Shown in pieces: positions 1 through 11,985 of a DNA stretch of 64,000 nucleotides. The stretch lies in the NCBI RefSeq assembly GCF_019393635.1, contig NC_057863.1, positions 622,475,791 through 622,539,790 on the forward strand, read 5' to 3'. Numbering within the stretch: position 1 is the first letter of the stretch; each line of letters starts with the position of its first letter. The DNA comes from Dromiciops gliroides. Its lineage: Eukaryota; Chordata; Mammalia; Microbiotheria; Microbiotheriidae. The position numbers and the translations under genes are program-made. The notes beneath the pieces were generated by a model. It did not search any database, was not told where the DNA came from, and saw only the letters and a program-made list of their open reading frames with translations.

Positions 1-330
1 TTGTTATGCCCATTTTGCCGATTTGTTCAGGATGCCACAGCTACTAAGTGTCCCAGGACTGTCGGGAACTCCATGTTCCTGACTCCAAGCTCTTAGTACT
101 GACCCCAAGTAGGATGGGCCTCATTTGGAAAGACAGTGGGGTTCAATTTCATTAGAATTCCTTTTCAGGTGCTGGTTGAACTAGATACCCACTAAAGTCC
201 CTTTGGGGATGTAATCCAAGTGGTACAGGGACAAGAGGGCCAGAGGACAGAGGCTCAGGGTTCAAGTCCCGGCTCTACCTGTTAGTCAGCAAGAATAAGA
301 GAACAGGCCAATTTGACCTGAGTAGAGAGT
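1..330. other. No gene seen
   Basis: Mostly unique-looking sequence with a faint MIR-like piece around 230-300 (GGTTCAAGTCCCGGCTCTAC). No exon or regulatory signal can be supported. Confidence 0.4.
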
Positions 331-419
331 GTATGAAGCAGATGATCGGGGCAGTTTGGTTACTATCCTGGTTAGTTTAGGAGGGGCAAATCATTTAACC
401 ACAAATGCCTCAGACATCC

Positions 420-590
420 GCGACTATCTCTATCTTGCACTAGACCCAGAAGGCTCTGAACGAGAGGGTGAGGTTGGTGACCTTGCACAGCCCTGCCTCA
501 CTGAAATCCAATCCACTTCAAGTCATGACATCACTCTGATGTCATGGTCCTCTTGAAGAATGCAAGACCAACAACATCCTAGAGGTTAAA
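420..590 (+). repeat. Long-tail SINE fragment (tail only)
   Basis: GGTGACCTTGCACAGCCCTG and the GATGTCATGGTCCTCTTGAA end match the tail shared by the copies at 25956-26246 and 53885-54155. The tRNA-like head is missing. Confidence 0.7.
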
Positions 591-698
591 AATGTGTTGT
601 TGTTGTTTTTTAATTAGCTAAAACTGTGTTTTTAAATTAATTGCTATGGATACCAATTTTGGTTAAACATATTATTATTTATTAACATTATATACCGG

Positions 699-852
699 GG
701 CAGCTAGGTGGCGCTGTGGATAGAGCACCGGCCCTGGAGTCAGGAGGACCTGAGTTCAAATTCGGTCTCAGACACTTAACACTTACTAGCTGTGTGACCC
801 TGGGCAAGTCACTTAACCCCAATTGCCTCACCAAAAGAAAAAAAACAAAAAA
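699..852 (+). repeat. tRNA-derived SINE (W-SINE-like)
   Basis: Full-length head to A-rich tail, flanked by the target duplication ATTATATACC. Confidence 0.9.
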
Positions 853-1099
853 TATTATATACCAGTAAAGGATTGACCAAGTGGTAGAGAAAGAAGGGAG
901 AGAGCTTCATCATGAAGGCTAGTGAAAGCAGGAGAAAAGACCCATGCTGTCTCTGGCACGTGGTCTCAAGGAAACCTCAGAGGGTTCAGAAAACCTATAA
1001 AACCTATAGTTGTGGCATTTTTAAAGAGTTTTTATCCCCTTTCAATAGAGGCGGTCATTATACATTGGTCAAGGCTAATTGGTTAGCATCATTCAATTC

Positions 1100-1412
1100 C
1101 ATTGGTTGACCTGACCTGAGGGTGGTCCAAATTAAGATGACAGTCCAGGAGAATATAAAAGACCCCCACTGAAGGTGTCCAAGGCAAAGTCCTTTGTCTA
1201 GGTGCGGTTTGATCTCTTCTGTCCTTCACTGAGCTAAGCAAAAGAATCCATCTCTATTTCTCTTGTTCCCTTGGGTTTGTCCCAGATAAAGGAGAACAGT
1301 ATTTTTCTGGAGTATGGGGGAGAAAGGAATGAAACTGATCCCTGGGTACTCCATGGAAGAGCTCAAAAGGGTTAACAGCACACAAGCAAAGGGTTAACCA
1401 ATAAACTAAGGT
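1100..1412 (+). repeat. Possible LTR fragment
   Basis: A TATA-like AATATAAAAG at about 1153 is followed 250 bp later by CAATAAA near 1400, the spacing of an LTR promoter and poly(A) signal. Ends and target duplication were not found, so this is tentative. Confidence 0.3.
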
Positions 1413-1415
1413 TTG

Positions 1416-2215
1416 AATTCTTTTTTTTTAAATTAATAAAATATTTTTTTCCATTACATGTAAAGATAGTTCTTATCTTTTGTTTATACAAGCTTTACAA
1501 TTTCAGATTTTTCTCCCTCCCTCCCCTCCCTTCCCCCTCCCCTAGACAGCAGGTAATCTGATATAGGTTTTATATATGTATATGTATATATATATATATG
1601 TATATATACATATATACACATAATAACATTAATCCTATTTCTGCATTAGTCATGTTATAAGAGAAAAAATCAGAGCACTGATGAAAAACTTCAAAATAGA
1701 AAAAAGCAACAGCACCAAAACCAAAAGAAATAGTATGGTTCATTCAGCATCTATACTCCGCAGTTCTTTTTTTTTTTTTTCCTTGGATTTGGAGATCCTC
1801 TTCCATCATGAGTTCCCTGAAACTCTTCTGTACCATTGCATTGGTGAGAAGAATATAGTCCATCACAGTAGATCAACACTCAGTGTTGATGATACTGTGT
1901 ACTATGTTTTTCTGGTTCTGCTCATCTCACTCATCATCAGCTCACGCAAGACCCTCCAGGTTTCTCTGAACTCCTCCTGCTCATCATTTCTTACAGCACA
2001 ATAGTATTCCATTGTATTCATATACCACAACTTGTCCAGCCATTCCCCAGTTGATGGGCATCCCCTCAACTTCCAATTCCTTGCCACCACGGAAAGAGCA
2101 GCTATAAATATTTTTGTACATGTGGGTTCCCTTCCCTCTCAACATTACTGTAACCAGAGGGTTCACGTCCTTATCAACAAACCCTATCAACAGAAGCTTA
2201 AACAGTAGCCTGGGA
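1416..2215 (-). repeat. L1 3' end
   Basis: Read on the minus strand it carries the marsupial L1 3' phrases (CCATCAACTGGGGAATGG-like, GGAATACTATTG, TGTAAGAAATGATGAGCAGG). It includes a TA-rich microsatellite at 1567-1625. Confidence 0.85.
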
Positions 2216-2223
2216 TTAATAAT

Positions 2224-2683
2224 CACGGATGACAGAAAACAGAAACTATACCTAGAAACCAGATCTTAAAGAGATATCCTAACCAGAGAGACCCTTGGGG
2301 TCTGACAAGTTTAAACATGTTTTATGAATATGCATAGAAGGATCAAATGTGTCCTTAAGTTCACCTTATGATGTTTAAACCCCCAAAACACACCCCTAGT
2401 GAGAAAGGTACCTGCCTTGGGAACATTTAGGACCCCAGGAATTCTAAAATATGATGTGAATCTTCCACAAGGAGGAGATTAAGATAATGAGGAAGTAACC
2501 AACATTTTTCACTATATAACCATTTCCATCTCCTAAACGGAGACACTTTTCTCCTTGGTATTCTCCCTGTGGTCATCACAGTCTTTTAATAAAACTGGAA
2601 ACTGAGTTACTGAGTCTTGTAATTCTTTGGGACACCTCACAATCAATTAAATCCATCCCTACATTACCCCCCAAAAATCCATT
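2224..2683 (+). repeat. LTR-like element
   Basis: TATA-like ACTATATAACC at about 2511 and AATAAAA at about 2588, in U3-R-like unique sequence directly after an L1. The 9-bp ATTAATAAT flanks both sides, but it is AT-rich and may be chance. Confidence 0.45.
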
Positions 2684-2689
2684 ATTAAT

Positions 2690-2912
2690 AATTATTTTCT
2701 CACAAAAATGACGTGCAAATAAGGTCTTAGATCCTAGCTGTGTGACCTTGACCGTCATTTGACTTCTATCTGCCTTAATTTCCTCCTCTGCAAAATGGAG
2801 ATAATAATAGCACCTCTTTCCCAGGGTTGTTGTGAGGATCAAATGAGATAAGATTTGTAAAACACTCTGCAAACTTTTAAGTGCTATATAAATGGTAGCT
2901 GCTGTTATTTAA
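2690..2912 (+). repeat. MIR/CORE-type SINE
   Basis: TAGCTGTGTGACCTTGACC, then CTCTGCAAAATGGAGATAATAATAGCACCT and ATGAGATAAG, ending GTGCTATATAAATGGTAGC. 5' truncated. Confidence 0.75.
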
Positions 2913-3389
2913 TCTTGTTCTTGTTTTTGCCCAGGGTCACACAGTCAGAATGTGTCACAGGTGGGGCTTGAACCCCTCTCTGTCTTCCTGGCCAGCTCTC
3001 TTCCCAACATACCACACTGTCAGTAAACCATTCTGAATTTCCCCAAGCTTGTTCGGGTTAAAATACAATCTTTTTAAAAACATGTACATTATCAGAAATT
3101 CACAGTTTCATACACAGTCCTTTTTTCCCTGTTCTTTGTATATTAAAATGTCTATTTGTAAATTAAAAATATTTGTCTATTTTAAAATTATATATTAAAG
3201 TGTCTATTTGTAAATTAAAATGTCTACATTAATAATAAAGAAAATTTACATTTAAAAAAGTGTGTGAAGGGAAGCAATAGGAAATCAGTAAATAAGTTGT
3301 TTTTGCATGTTGAAAATGGAGTTTTACTCTATATGCTCTGGAAGTTTCTAAGTCCAAGATGTAGTGAACTCTTCAACAATTTGGTGGAG

Positions 3390-3570
3390 TAAGACAGACA
3401 GTGGAAAGGACACTGGATCTGGGTCTGAGGACCCGGGTTCAAATGCTGCTCCTGACACTGACTACCTGAGACAAGTCACTTCCCCTCTCTGGGCCTCCAT
3501 TTCCTCATCTATGGAGTGAAGGACTTGGACTAGAGGGTCCCTGAGGTCCCTTTCAGTTGGGCTCTGTGAC
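3390..3570 (+). repeat. Old tRNA-SINE with L3-type tail
   Basis: B-box-like GGGTTCAAATGC, CCTCATCTATGGAGTGAAGG and the tail GGACTAGAGGGTCCCTGAGG. Diverged. Confidence 0.65.
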
Positions 3571-3586
3571 CCTAGTGGACAGTTTC

Positions 3587-3747
3587 TTTCTTTCTTTTTT
3601 TTTTTTTTTGGCGGGGCAGTTGGGGTTAGGTGACTTGCCCAGGGTCACACAGCTAGTAAGTGTTAAGTGTCTGAGGCCGGATTTGAACTCAGGTCCTCTT
3701 GACTCCAGGGCCGGTGCTCTATCCACTGCGCCACCTAGCTGCCTCTT
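3587..3747 (-). repeat. tRNA-derived SINE (W-SINE-like)
   Basis: Full length with a T-tract on the plus strand. A 16-bp target duplication, CCTAGTGGACAGTTTC, lies at 3571-3586 and 3748-3763. Confidence 0.92.
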
Positions 3748-3834
3748 CCTAGTGGACAGTTTCATGAATTGCTGTTGCCAGTAACTACTCATCCCTAATC
3801 ACCATGAATTCTCCATCCTCACATAAGTTGCAAG

Positions 3835-5200
3835 AGTGCCACAGGGTCTATTAGCGAGCCCACACCCCAGTCCTCCAGGTTCACAGCCTAGATATCATCC
3901 CGAACCCACACTCCCTCTCACCCCCTATACACCTATCTGTCGCTAAGGCCTGTTGCTTCTAGCTTTGTAATTTCTCTCCTGTGCTCCCCTTGGCTTCTCT
4001 GATTCATGGCATCACAACCCCAGCCGCTCTGATTGGAAGGTGGGCCCATGAACTCCAAACATCCATCTAAGGAGAGAGCTCATCTCCTCCTTTCTCACCT
4101 GCCTGCACTACTTTGGGACTCTGGGATTTTTCCTCCATGCCCCTGCCCCACCCCCACCTTTACAAGTCCTTTTCTTCATCAGTCTGGTCCCATTAGATTG
4201 TACGCTCCTTGCAGGCACAGGTTGGGGTTTGGTTTTTTGGGGGGGGGGGGTATTTTTTTTTTTTGGTATTTGTATCTCTAGCACTTAGCACAATGCCTGG
4301 CGAGTAGGAAGTGCTTAATAAATGTTAATTGACTGACTGATACTGAGACCATCCTGGTGCAGATCCTCATCACCTGAAGCCTGCTGGTGTGTCTGCCTGC
4401 CTCAAATCTCTATCCATTCTATTTCATCCTCCATTCAGCTATCAAAGTGACCTTTGTAAAGAACAAGTATGGGGGACAGCTAGGTGGCACAGTGGATAGA
4501 GCACCGGCCCTGGAGTCAGAAGGACCTGAGTTCAAATCCAGCCTCAGACACTTGATATTTACTAGCTGTATGACCCTGGGCAAGTCACTTAACCCCAATT
4601 GCCTCAAAAAAAAAAAAAAAAAGAACAAATCTAACCATGAGACCCCTACCACCAACACCACACCATTCAGTCAACTCCAGTGACAAATCTTCCATTTTGC
4701 TTTTAAATCCATCCCTCCATAACCTGGCCCCTCCTACCTTTCTAATTTTCATATCTTCGTCCTCATCATGTATCCTAGGGTTCAATGGCACTGGCCTCCT
4801 TGCTGTTACAGATGACACTCCAAGTCTGGACTCTGGGCATCTAGCGATCCCCCATACCTGGAATCATCTCTATCCTTATCTCCGCCTCCTGGCTTTCTCA
4901 GCTTCCTGCAGGTCTCCACTAGTCTCACCTGGAAGAAATGCTTCTGAATCCCCCTCAGGGCTAGTGCTTTCCCTCTGTGGATTATCTTCATCTTACCCTG
5001 GAACTATCCTGTTTGTACATAAATGAAGTTGTCCCCTCCATTAGACTTTGAGCTCCTTAAGAGAAGGGATTATTTGTTTCTTCTTTTGGCCTTTCTTTGT
5101 ACTCCCAGAACTTAGCTTATCGCCTAGCACCTTGTAGTTGCTTGACTGAGGACAGTACCTGGCACACAAAAGACATTTCATAATTACACTGAATATTCTT
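3835..5200 (+). repeat. L2 LINE fragments, composite
   Basis: Contains L2-type phrases such as CTTTGAGCTCCTTAAGAGAAGG, TAATAAATGTTAATTGACTGA and AAAGTGACCTTTGTAAAG. An L2 3' end at 4185-4345 is followed by more L2, then a SINE at 4472-4622. Extra internal G and T runs lie at 4233-4265. Confidence 0.75.
4472..4622 (+). repeat. tRNA-derived SINE in L2
   Basis: Full-length copy with a pure A tail of about 17 bases; a short AAAGAACA repeat flanks it. Confidence 0.9.
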
Positions 5201-5271
5201 TACTGTTGATGACCCTGGATCATTGCTACACCTGAACAAACATCCAAGGAAGGAATTAAAGTTATCAGCAA

Positions 5272-5421
5272 GGGGCAGCTAGGTGGCGCAGTGGGTAGAA
5301 TACTGGCCCTGGATTCAGGAGGACCTGAGTTCAAATTTGACCTCAGACACTTGACACTAGCTGTGTGATCCTGGGCAAGTCACTTAATCCCCATGACCCT
5401 GCAAAAACAAAACAAAAAAAA
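5272..5421 (+). repeat. tRNA-derived SINE
   Basis: Full-length copy flanked by the perfect duplication GTTATCAGCAA. Confidence 0.92.
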
Positions 5422-5649
5422 GTTATCAGCAAATAATAACAACCTGGATCATGATAATGTTGCTTCAAAAGCTGCGTCTCATCCCTGGCTTCCTGCCAGT
5501 TTGGATAAATCACTAAGTGTCCTGGAGCCCATGGATAATTAAGTTTGTTTATAATGTGCCTGGGCTCACTATTAGAAATGTAACCTGATATTCTTTCCTA
5601 GGGCTTCCATTAGCCTTCAATCACAGGAAGGCACAAGAAGTCAACTTGG

Positions 5650-6110
5650 GCTTGGTTGTACAAGTTATGACACATGAACATAATGGGATAGTGAGAAACG
5701 ATTGAACGTGGACGAGTCAAAGAATCATGGGAAGAAATGAACAGATGCAAAGTGAAGTGAGCAGAACCAGAGGAAACAGTCAATTCAATACTTCAAGTGA
5801 TCCTGTGAGTAGGAGCAATGTCAACAAAAAGGACTATACAATGAGACTAATTATAATGACCAAGCGTGATTCTAAGGAACTGAGAAAAAAATATGTCTCC
5901 CTTGATTTCAGAGGTGTGGGGGCTATGGCTGTGGTCATTGTGTTGGTTGAATTTATTGACCTGCTTCTTTCATTTTTAATCTTTGTAATAAGGGAAGGGT
6001 TATGGGTAGGGAAGTGGGGAGGGCTAAAATTACAAATGAAGGTGATGTAAAAGTAAAAGAGATCAATAAACTTGTTTTACAAGGAAAGAAATTAAAACTG
6101 TACAAATAAA
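5650..6110 (+). repeat. Old L1 3' end
   Basis: AGATGCAAAGTGAAGTGAGCAGAACCAG and a later GGAGGGCTAAAATTACAAATGAAGG block match other L1 tails here. Diverged, with no flanking duplication recognised. Confidence 0.65.
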
Positions 6111-6399
6111 ATACAGTTCAATTCCTTCTTTTAAAAATTGAGTCTTTAAATTGCTTAAGAAAAGAAAAGAAAAACATGGGAACAAAAAGAACACAGAGCT
6201 AAGATTTCAAAGGCAGGTATGAGCAAGAGAAGTATCCCTGACTGTTAATTGTTCAACCTGTCAAAATATATAATTGATGAGAAAAGGAGGTGGGGAGTCA
6301 GACTTATATGATCACAGGATTTAGAGCATCTAATGGAAAACTTTTGACACTATGGACCAGCACCTAGTACCTTATCTCCCAGTCCACACACACACACAC

Positions 6400-6545
6400 A
6401 CATCTGTTTCTTTTTATATGTTGTCTTTCCTCATTATGGTGTAAGTTCTTTGAGGACAGGGATTATCTTTCTTCCCATTTATTTTTATATTACCAGTGCT
6501 TGGCACATAGTAAGCTCTTAATAAATGCATATTGACTGATTGAAC
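6400..6545 (+). repeat. L2 3' end
   Basis: TTCTTTGAGGACAGGGATTATC and TAATAAATGCATATTGACTGA are the L2 terminal phrases. Confidence 0.7.
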
Positions 6546-6769
6546 CCAAGTCTGGGAATCAGGAGGACTTGGGTTCAAATCCTGCTTCTGACCCGTACCA
6601 TAGGTCACCCATTTGGAGATCATTAGTCCACGCTTTCATTTTACAGATGAGGAAACCAAAGGAAGGATTCAAACCTTCATTCTCTGACACAAAATCTGGT
6701 GTTATTTGCATTTCTCAGTCTATTGTCTCCCTTCTTTACCTTGAATGAATCGAGAATGTTGTGTTTGAA

Positions 6770-7390
6770 AATGAAAGAGAACTGGCAAAGAATTGAAAAT
6801 AGAGAGACTGTCCATCAGTTGGGGAATGACTGAACAAGTTGTGGTATATTAATGTAATGGAATACTGTTGTGCTGTAAGAAATGATGAGCAGGCAGATTT
6901 CAGAAAAACTTGGAAAGACTTAAGTGGACTGATGCTGAGTGAAGTGAGCAGAACCAGGAGAACATTGTACACAGTAACAGCAACATTTTGGATGATCAAC
7001 TTTGATGGACTTGGCTCTTCTCAGTGGTGCAATGATCCAAGACAGTTCCAAAGAACTCACAATGGGAAATGTTCTCCACATCCAGAAAAAAGAACTGTGG
7101 ATTCTGAATGCAGATTGAGCCGTACTGTTTCTACTTTTTGGTTATTGTTTCTTTCCCTTTCTGAGCTTTTTCCCTTGTGTTCTGATTCTTCTTTCACAAC
7201 ATGACTAATGCAGAAATATGTTTAATGTGATTGTACATATATAACCTATATCAGATTGTTTTCTGTCTTGGGGAAGAGGGAGGAAAAGAGAAAAATTTGG
7301 AACTAAAAATCTTATGAAAACAAATGTTGAACACTATCTTTACATGTAACTGGAAAATAATAAAACACTTTTATGATTAAAAAAAAGAAA
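6770..7390 (+). repeat. L1 3' end
   Basis: Starts inside an L1 tail region and ends in an A-rich stretch. GAAAGAGAA occurs at both edges as a likely target duplication. The 121-aa frame inside is L1 remnant, not a gene. Confidence 0.85.
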
Positions 7391-8053
7391 GAGAATGATG
7401 ACATACAAAAAGCTTAATAACACTGGCTATTTTGTTGGGTCATGATGACTCATGACAAGATCCATCAGTTTTGGAAGTGTTTAGAACCACATGATCTCTG
7501 AGTTGGAAAGAGTCCCTGAGGCAGCTCAAACCAAAGCAATAATCTCCTTTCATTCTCAACACCTGGGGAAGCATCCATCTATAATGGGGATCCCCAGTCT
7601 TGAGGGGATATGGGTTTGCTGTGTGCAAAATAGTCACCAACATTCTGTCTGTCTATCTCTCTGTTTCTCTGTCTCCCTGTCTCTCTGTCTCCAAAGCGTA
7701 GAGAAACACCTACTTAAGCTATAAACATAGTGTTTCAAACCTGGAAAGGCCTTTAAGGAACTCTAGCCCAATCATCTCATTTTACTGATGAGTAAACCAA
7801 CTTGCACAGAGGGGAAACTTAGCCCACCCTCATGACACCCACCTATCCAGTTTATCCAGATGTACTTTATAGCCAAGTGAACAGAGAATTTAAACAATTC
7901 ATCCAGAGTCACATAGCCAATCCGCCACTAGGAAAGAAGAGAAGGGAATTTACCAGCTTACCAGCAGCTGGTACCTTGATTCTCTCTCTAGTCTATTAAG
8001 TTTTTGGCAAAAATATAGGGGAGTCCCCCCTTGAATCATAATTAAGTGCCTGG

Positions 8054-8201
8054 GGGCAGCTAGGTGGCGCAGTAGATAAAGCACCGGCCCTGGATTCAGG
8101 AGGACCTGAATTCAAATGTGGTCTCAGACATTTGACACTAGCTGTGTGACCCTGGGCAAGTCACTTAACTCCCATTGCCCTGCCCCCCCCCCAAAAAAAT
8201 A
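8054..8201 (+). repeat. tRNA-derived SINE
   Basis: Full-length copy flanked by AATTAAGTGCCTGGG. Confidence 0.92.
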
Positions 8202-8559
8202 AATAATTAAGTGCCTGGGTGGAGGTTGCATCTCACAGGTAGGGCCAGCCCTCTGAGTAGACAGAGCAGAGAAGTCCCCTTTTATCCAGACGTATAACTA
8301 GTGTCAGGGTAGGCCCGGTCATGCCTTCATTTTCCTCCCCAGTCCAGGCCACAGCACCTGAAATTCTTGTTAGGGAAGGATTCATTTAGTTGGGTCTTGA
8401 AATCTTGTTTGTCTTCCAAAATCTCCTGATAAAGTGGGAACGGGTCCTCCAGGGCTGGCAATAGTTAACAGCTCCTACCTTTGCTATCGGACCCAGGAGA
8501 GGATCCTGGAAATGATGGGGGTGAGGACCCTGCCTGAGACACTTCTTAGGATCAGTGAA

Positions 8560-8730
8560 AAGGGCACTGGATGTGGAGTCATGAATTGTGAGTTCTATCC
8601 CTGATGCTGTCATTTACGAGTTCTGTGACCTGAGCAAAGGAGCTCACCTTTGTAGGCCTCAGTTTCTTCATCTGCAAAATTAGGGGTGAGGACTAGATTG
8701 CCTCTGAGACCCTCTGAATCTATTATCCTC
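8560..8730 (+). repeat. Old tRNA-SINE with L3-type tail
   Basis: GGGCACTGGATGTGGAGTC, CTCAGTTTCTTCATCTGCAAAA and GGACTAGATTGCCTCTGAGA in order. Confidence 0.6.
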
Positions 8731-8844
8731 TAATCCAAGGTGCTTCAGATTCTGCTCAGTGCCACCTGCGGATATCAGCGAGTGATCTTGGAGCAGAGAG
8801 TTTGGGGGTCTTTATAGAAAGACCTCGAGTTGGTGATGTTGACG

Positions 8845-9020
8845 CTATTGATGGCACTTTGCAAATATTATTTCATTTAGTACTCACAGCAACCTTGTAA
8901 GATAGGTACTATTATCATCCCCACTTTACAGATGAGAAAATGGAGCTTGAAAATGGGAGCTAAGTGACTTGCCCAGGGCCACGTAGCTTATAAGTGTTTG
9001 AGGGGAGATTTGCACTCAGG
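8845..9020 (-). repeat. MIR SINE
   Basis: Reverse-complement MIR phrases: ACAGATGAGAAAATGGAG, AAGTGACTTGCCCAGGGCCA. Confidence 0.7.
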
Positions 9021-9029
9021 TCTCTAGGG

Positions 9030-9272
9030 GCACCTAAGTGGATAAAGAGCCAGGCCTGGAGTCGGGAAGACCTGAGTTCAAATGTGGACTCAGATACTCA
9101 CGAGCTGTATGACCCTCGGCAAGTCACTTAATCCTCTTTGCCTCACTTTCATCATCTGTAAAATGAGCTGGAAAAAGAAATGGCAAAGCATTCCAATGTC
9201 TCTGCCAAGAAAACCACAAATGTGGTCATTAAGAACTAGTTGGGCAGGATTGAAATGACTGAACAACAACTT
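9030..9272 (+). repeat. tRNA-SINE with RTE (Bov-B type) tail
   Basis: Head GTGGATAAAGAGCCAGGCCT, then AATGAGCTGGAAAAAGAAATGG and GCCAAGAAAACCACAAATG, ending AATGACTGAACAACAAC. This tail resembles the RTE-derived end of other mammalian SINEs. Confidence 0.75.
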
Positions 9273-9359
9273 CTGATTCCAAGTTCAACCTTCTATCTAT
9301 TGCTCCAAGAATGTATGTGGTGGGACCCAGATAGAGATCTGCCTCTCCCCTTTAAAAGC

Positions 9360-9950
9360 AAGTTCCACAGTACTACTGCTCTGAAATAATAGAATGGCTC
9401 AGAGAAATATGAGAAGATTTCTCTGAACTGATGCAGAGTGGGTAGAACCAGAAAAAATAGACAATAATTATAACAGTTTAAGTAGAAAGAATAATAACAA
9501 TCAAATAATCAAAACTCACTGATTAGGGGCAGCTAGGTGGCGCAGTGGATAAAGCACCAGCCCTGAAGTCAGGAGTACCTGAGTTCAAATCTGGCTTCAG
9601 ACACTTACTTAACACTTACTAGCTGTGTGACCCTGGGCAAGTCATTTAACCCCAATTGCCTCACTAAACAAACAAACAAACAAACAAAAAACTCACTGAT
9701 TAACTATAATGACCTAGCTTGGCCTGAAAAGAGAGACAGAAGAAGGTATCTTCTCTTGCTTCTTTGCAGAGGTGGGGGACTGTGGGTATGGAATACTGCT
9801 ATAATGTCCAACTGGGTTGATGTGTTAGTTAGTTTTACTGAACTGGTCTTTTGTTGTTGTTCTAAGGAATGACTCTCTGGAAGGAAGAAGGGTAAGGGAT
9901 ATATTAAGAAATATAGATGATGCAAAACAGAAGATAGCAATCATTAAAAA
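9360..9950 (+). repeat. Old L1 3' end split by a SINE
   Basis: TCTGAACTGATGCAGAGTGG and later GGAAGGAAGAAGGGTAAGGG. The SINE at 9526-9686 interrupts it. Confidence 0.6.
9526..9686 (+). repeat. tRNA-derived SINE in L1
   Basis: Full-length copy with a (CAAA)n tail; the 15-bp duplication AAAACTCACTGATTA is perfect. Confidence 0.93.
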
Positions 9951-10306
9951 AAAAAACCCCTCAAACTCTATATGTTACAATGTGCAATGAGATGGGACTG
10001 CTTTTAAAGAAACCACACACACAAGCCAGAGAGCTCACCCAGCTCCCAGAATAGGTCTAAACAAGCATTTGGTATGTCCCCTTGGGCATTTCCAGACAGA
10101 GTTGGCTCTGTTTATTGACTTTACACCAGAAGGAAAATTAAAGGTCATCTCATCTAGTCTAAACACCTCCCCCATTTTACAGATAAGCAAATTGAGGCCC
10201 AGAGTAGGAAGTCATACTTGTCCAAAGCTGCTCAAATTGTTGATATTCAAACCCAGATCCTCAGTCTCCAAAATTCAGGCTTTTCCCCTTACATCACAAA
10301 TCACAC

Positions 10307-10461
10307 GGGGGCAGCTAGGTGGCGCAGTGGATAGAGCACTGGCCCTGGATTCAGGAGAACCTGAGTTCAAATCTGGCCTCAGACACTTGACACTTACTAG
10401 CTGTGTGACCTTGGGCAAGTCACTTAACCCTCATTGCCCACCCCCCCCCAAAAAAAGTATA
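10307..10461 (+). repeat. tRNA-derived SINE
   Basis: Full-length copy flanked by ACAAATCACAC. Confidence 0.92.
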
Positions 10462-10667
10462 ACAAATCACACAATTTCCAAGTCAGAAGGGAGACAAACT
10501 GCAACACTTCATTAAGAATCTCTTCTATACCATCACTGGCCTTTATTTGAAGACCTTTACCACAGAGACACCCCCCACCTCATGACAGCCTATCACCCTT
10601 TGGGCTAGCTTTAATTGGGAGGACATTTTTCCTTCCAGTGGACTGAAATTCACCTAGTCTTCATTTT

Positions 10668-10815
10668 GTTTTTTGCTTTTTTTTGGCAGGGCAATGAGGG
10701 TTAAGTGACTTGCCCAAGGTCACACAGCTAGTAAGTATCTGAGGCTAGATTTGAACTCAAGTCTTCCTGACTGTAGGCCCCCTCACTCTATCCACTGAGA
10801 CCTCTAACTGCCCCC
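10668..10815 (-). repeat. tRNA-derived SINE, diverged
   Basis: GGCAATGAGGGTTAAGTGAC through CACTCTATCCACTGAG, with a damaged head. Confidence 0.85.
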
Positions 10816-10989
10816 ACCTATCACTTCTATCTGTTGTCAAAATGTTCCTGGGTCATCAGAGCTTTGTTTAAAGTTTCTGGTTAGCTCCATGTCTTCCCTG
10901 GTTTCCCTTGGATCTTTGCTAAAATCCCTCCTTCTACAGGATGCTTGTCTCCATTACTTCTATTAGTGCCCTTCCTCTCTTAATTAGCT

Positions 10990-11150
10990 CCAGTTTACCT
11001 TGTAGTCGTTTGCATGTTGTCACCTCCATCAGACTATGAGCTTCTCCAGGGCAGAGACTATCTTTTGCCTGTCTTTGTAACCCCACTGCTTGGCACAGTA
11101 CCTGACACGTAAGCAGGCACTTAATGAATGCTTCCTGATCAGCCAGCCCA
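10990..11150 (+). repeat. L2 3' end
   Basis: TATGAGCTTCTCCAGGGCAG and CACTTAATGAATGCTTCCTGA. Confidence 0.65.
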
Positions 11151-11435
11151 GAAGGTGTCTCTATTTGTTGTAGACTTCCCTGGGGAGATTTAGAACTGAA
11201 AGGGACCATTTTAGATCCTAGATTTACAAATGAGTAAACTGAGATCCAGAGAGATTAAGGGTCTCTGAGGGTCATGCAGGTTGTAAAGGATAGAATTATG
11301 GATCCAGCCCAGGCCCTCTGTTGCCAAGTCCAGAGTTCTTCCCCGCCGCACCAGAGAGCAGAACCAGATCCACAGAGTTATCACAGCACTTCTGCCACAC
11401 TGTCCTTCACACATGACTCCCAACTCCATGCTTTT

Positions 11436-11437
<2 letters not shown>

Positions 11438-11473
<36 letters not shown>
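11438..11473 (+). repeat. Poly-C tract of 36 bases
   Basis: Uninterrupted run of 36 C followed by GCCACTG. It sits next to L2 3' sequence rather than inside a SINE tail. Confidence 0.9.
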
Positions 11474-11474
<1 letters not shown>

Positions 11475-11554
11475 CCACTGTTGGTGTTTTCCCTCTGAAA
11501 TTACTTTCAGTTTGCCTTGTATGGTACTTGTTTACACATAATTCTTTGCACAGT

Positions 11555-11690
11555 TTCCTCCATTGGATTGTAAATTCCTGGAGGACAGGGACTGTGGGGG
11601 GTTTTTTTTGCCTTTCTTTGTATCCAAAGCACTAGTACAGCCTCTAACACAGTAGGTGCTTAATAAATGCTTGTTGACTTGATTTGCTTT
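11555..11690 (+). repeat. L2 3' end
   Basis: GGATTGTAAATTCCTGGAGG and TTAATAAATGCTTGTTGACTT. Confidence 0.7.
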
Positions 11691-11739
11691 GATGGTAACT
11701 AAGTACTTAGCAAAAGCTTGAAGATGTAACCAAATAATT

Positions 11740-11985
11740 AGCATTCATATAGTGCTTTAAGGTTTACAGAATACTTTATAGCTGTCTCATTTGATGCTTA
11801 CAACAACCCTAGGAGGTAGGTCCCATTATTAACCCCATTTTACAGATGAGGAAACTGAGGCACTCAGAAGTTAAATGACCTGCCCAGGGTCACACAGCTA
11901 GGAAGTATCTGAGGCCAGATTTGAACTTGGACCTTCTTGACTGTAGACCCAGTGTTCCATCCACTGGGCAACCAAGCTCCAGGCC
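11740..11985 (-). repeat. MIR/CORE SINE
   Basis: Nearly complete: ATATAGTGCTTTAAGGTTTAC, ACAGATGAGGAAACTGAGGC, CAGGGTCACACAGCTAGG, GATTTGAAC. Confidence 0.8.

Noticed and set aside
3553..3792. Many 60-100-codon frames containing [22 protein letters not shown] or [20 protein letters not shown]
   Set aside because: The same peptide recurs at dozens of sites because it is the SINE body translated on either strand.
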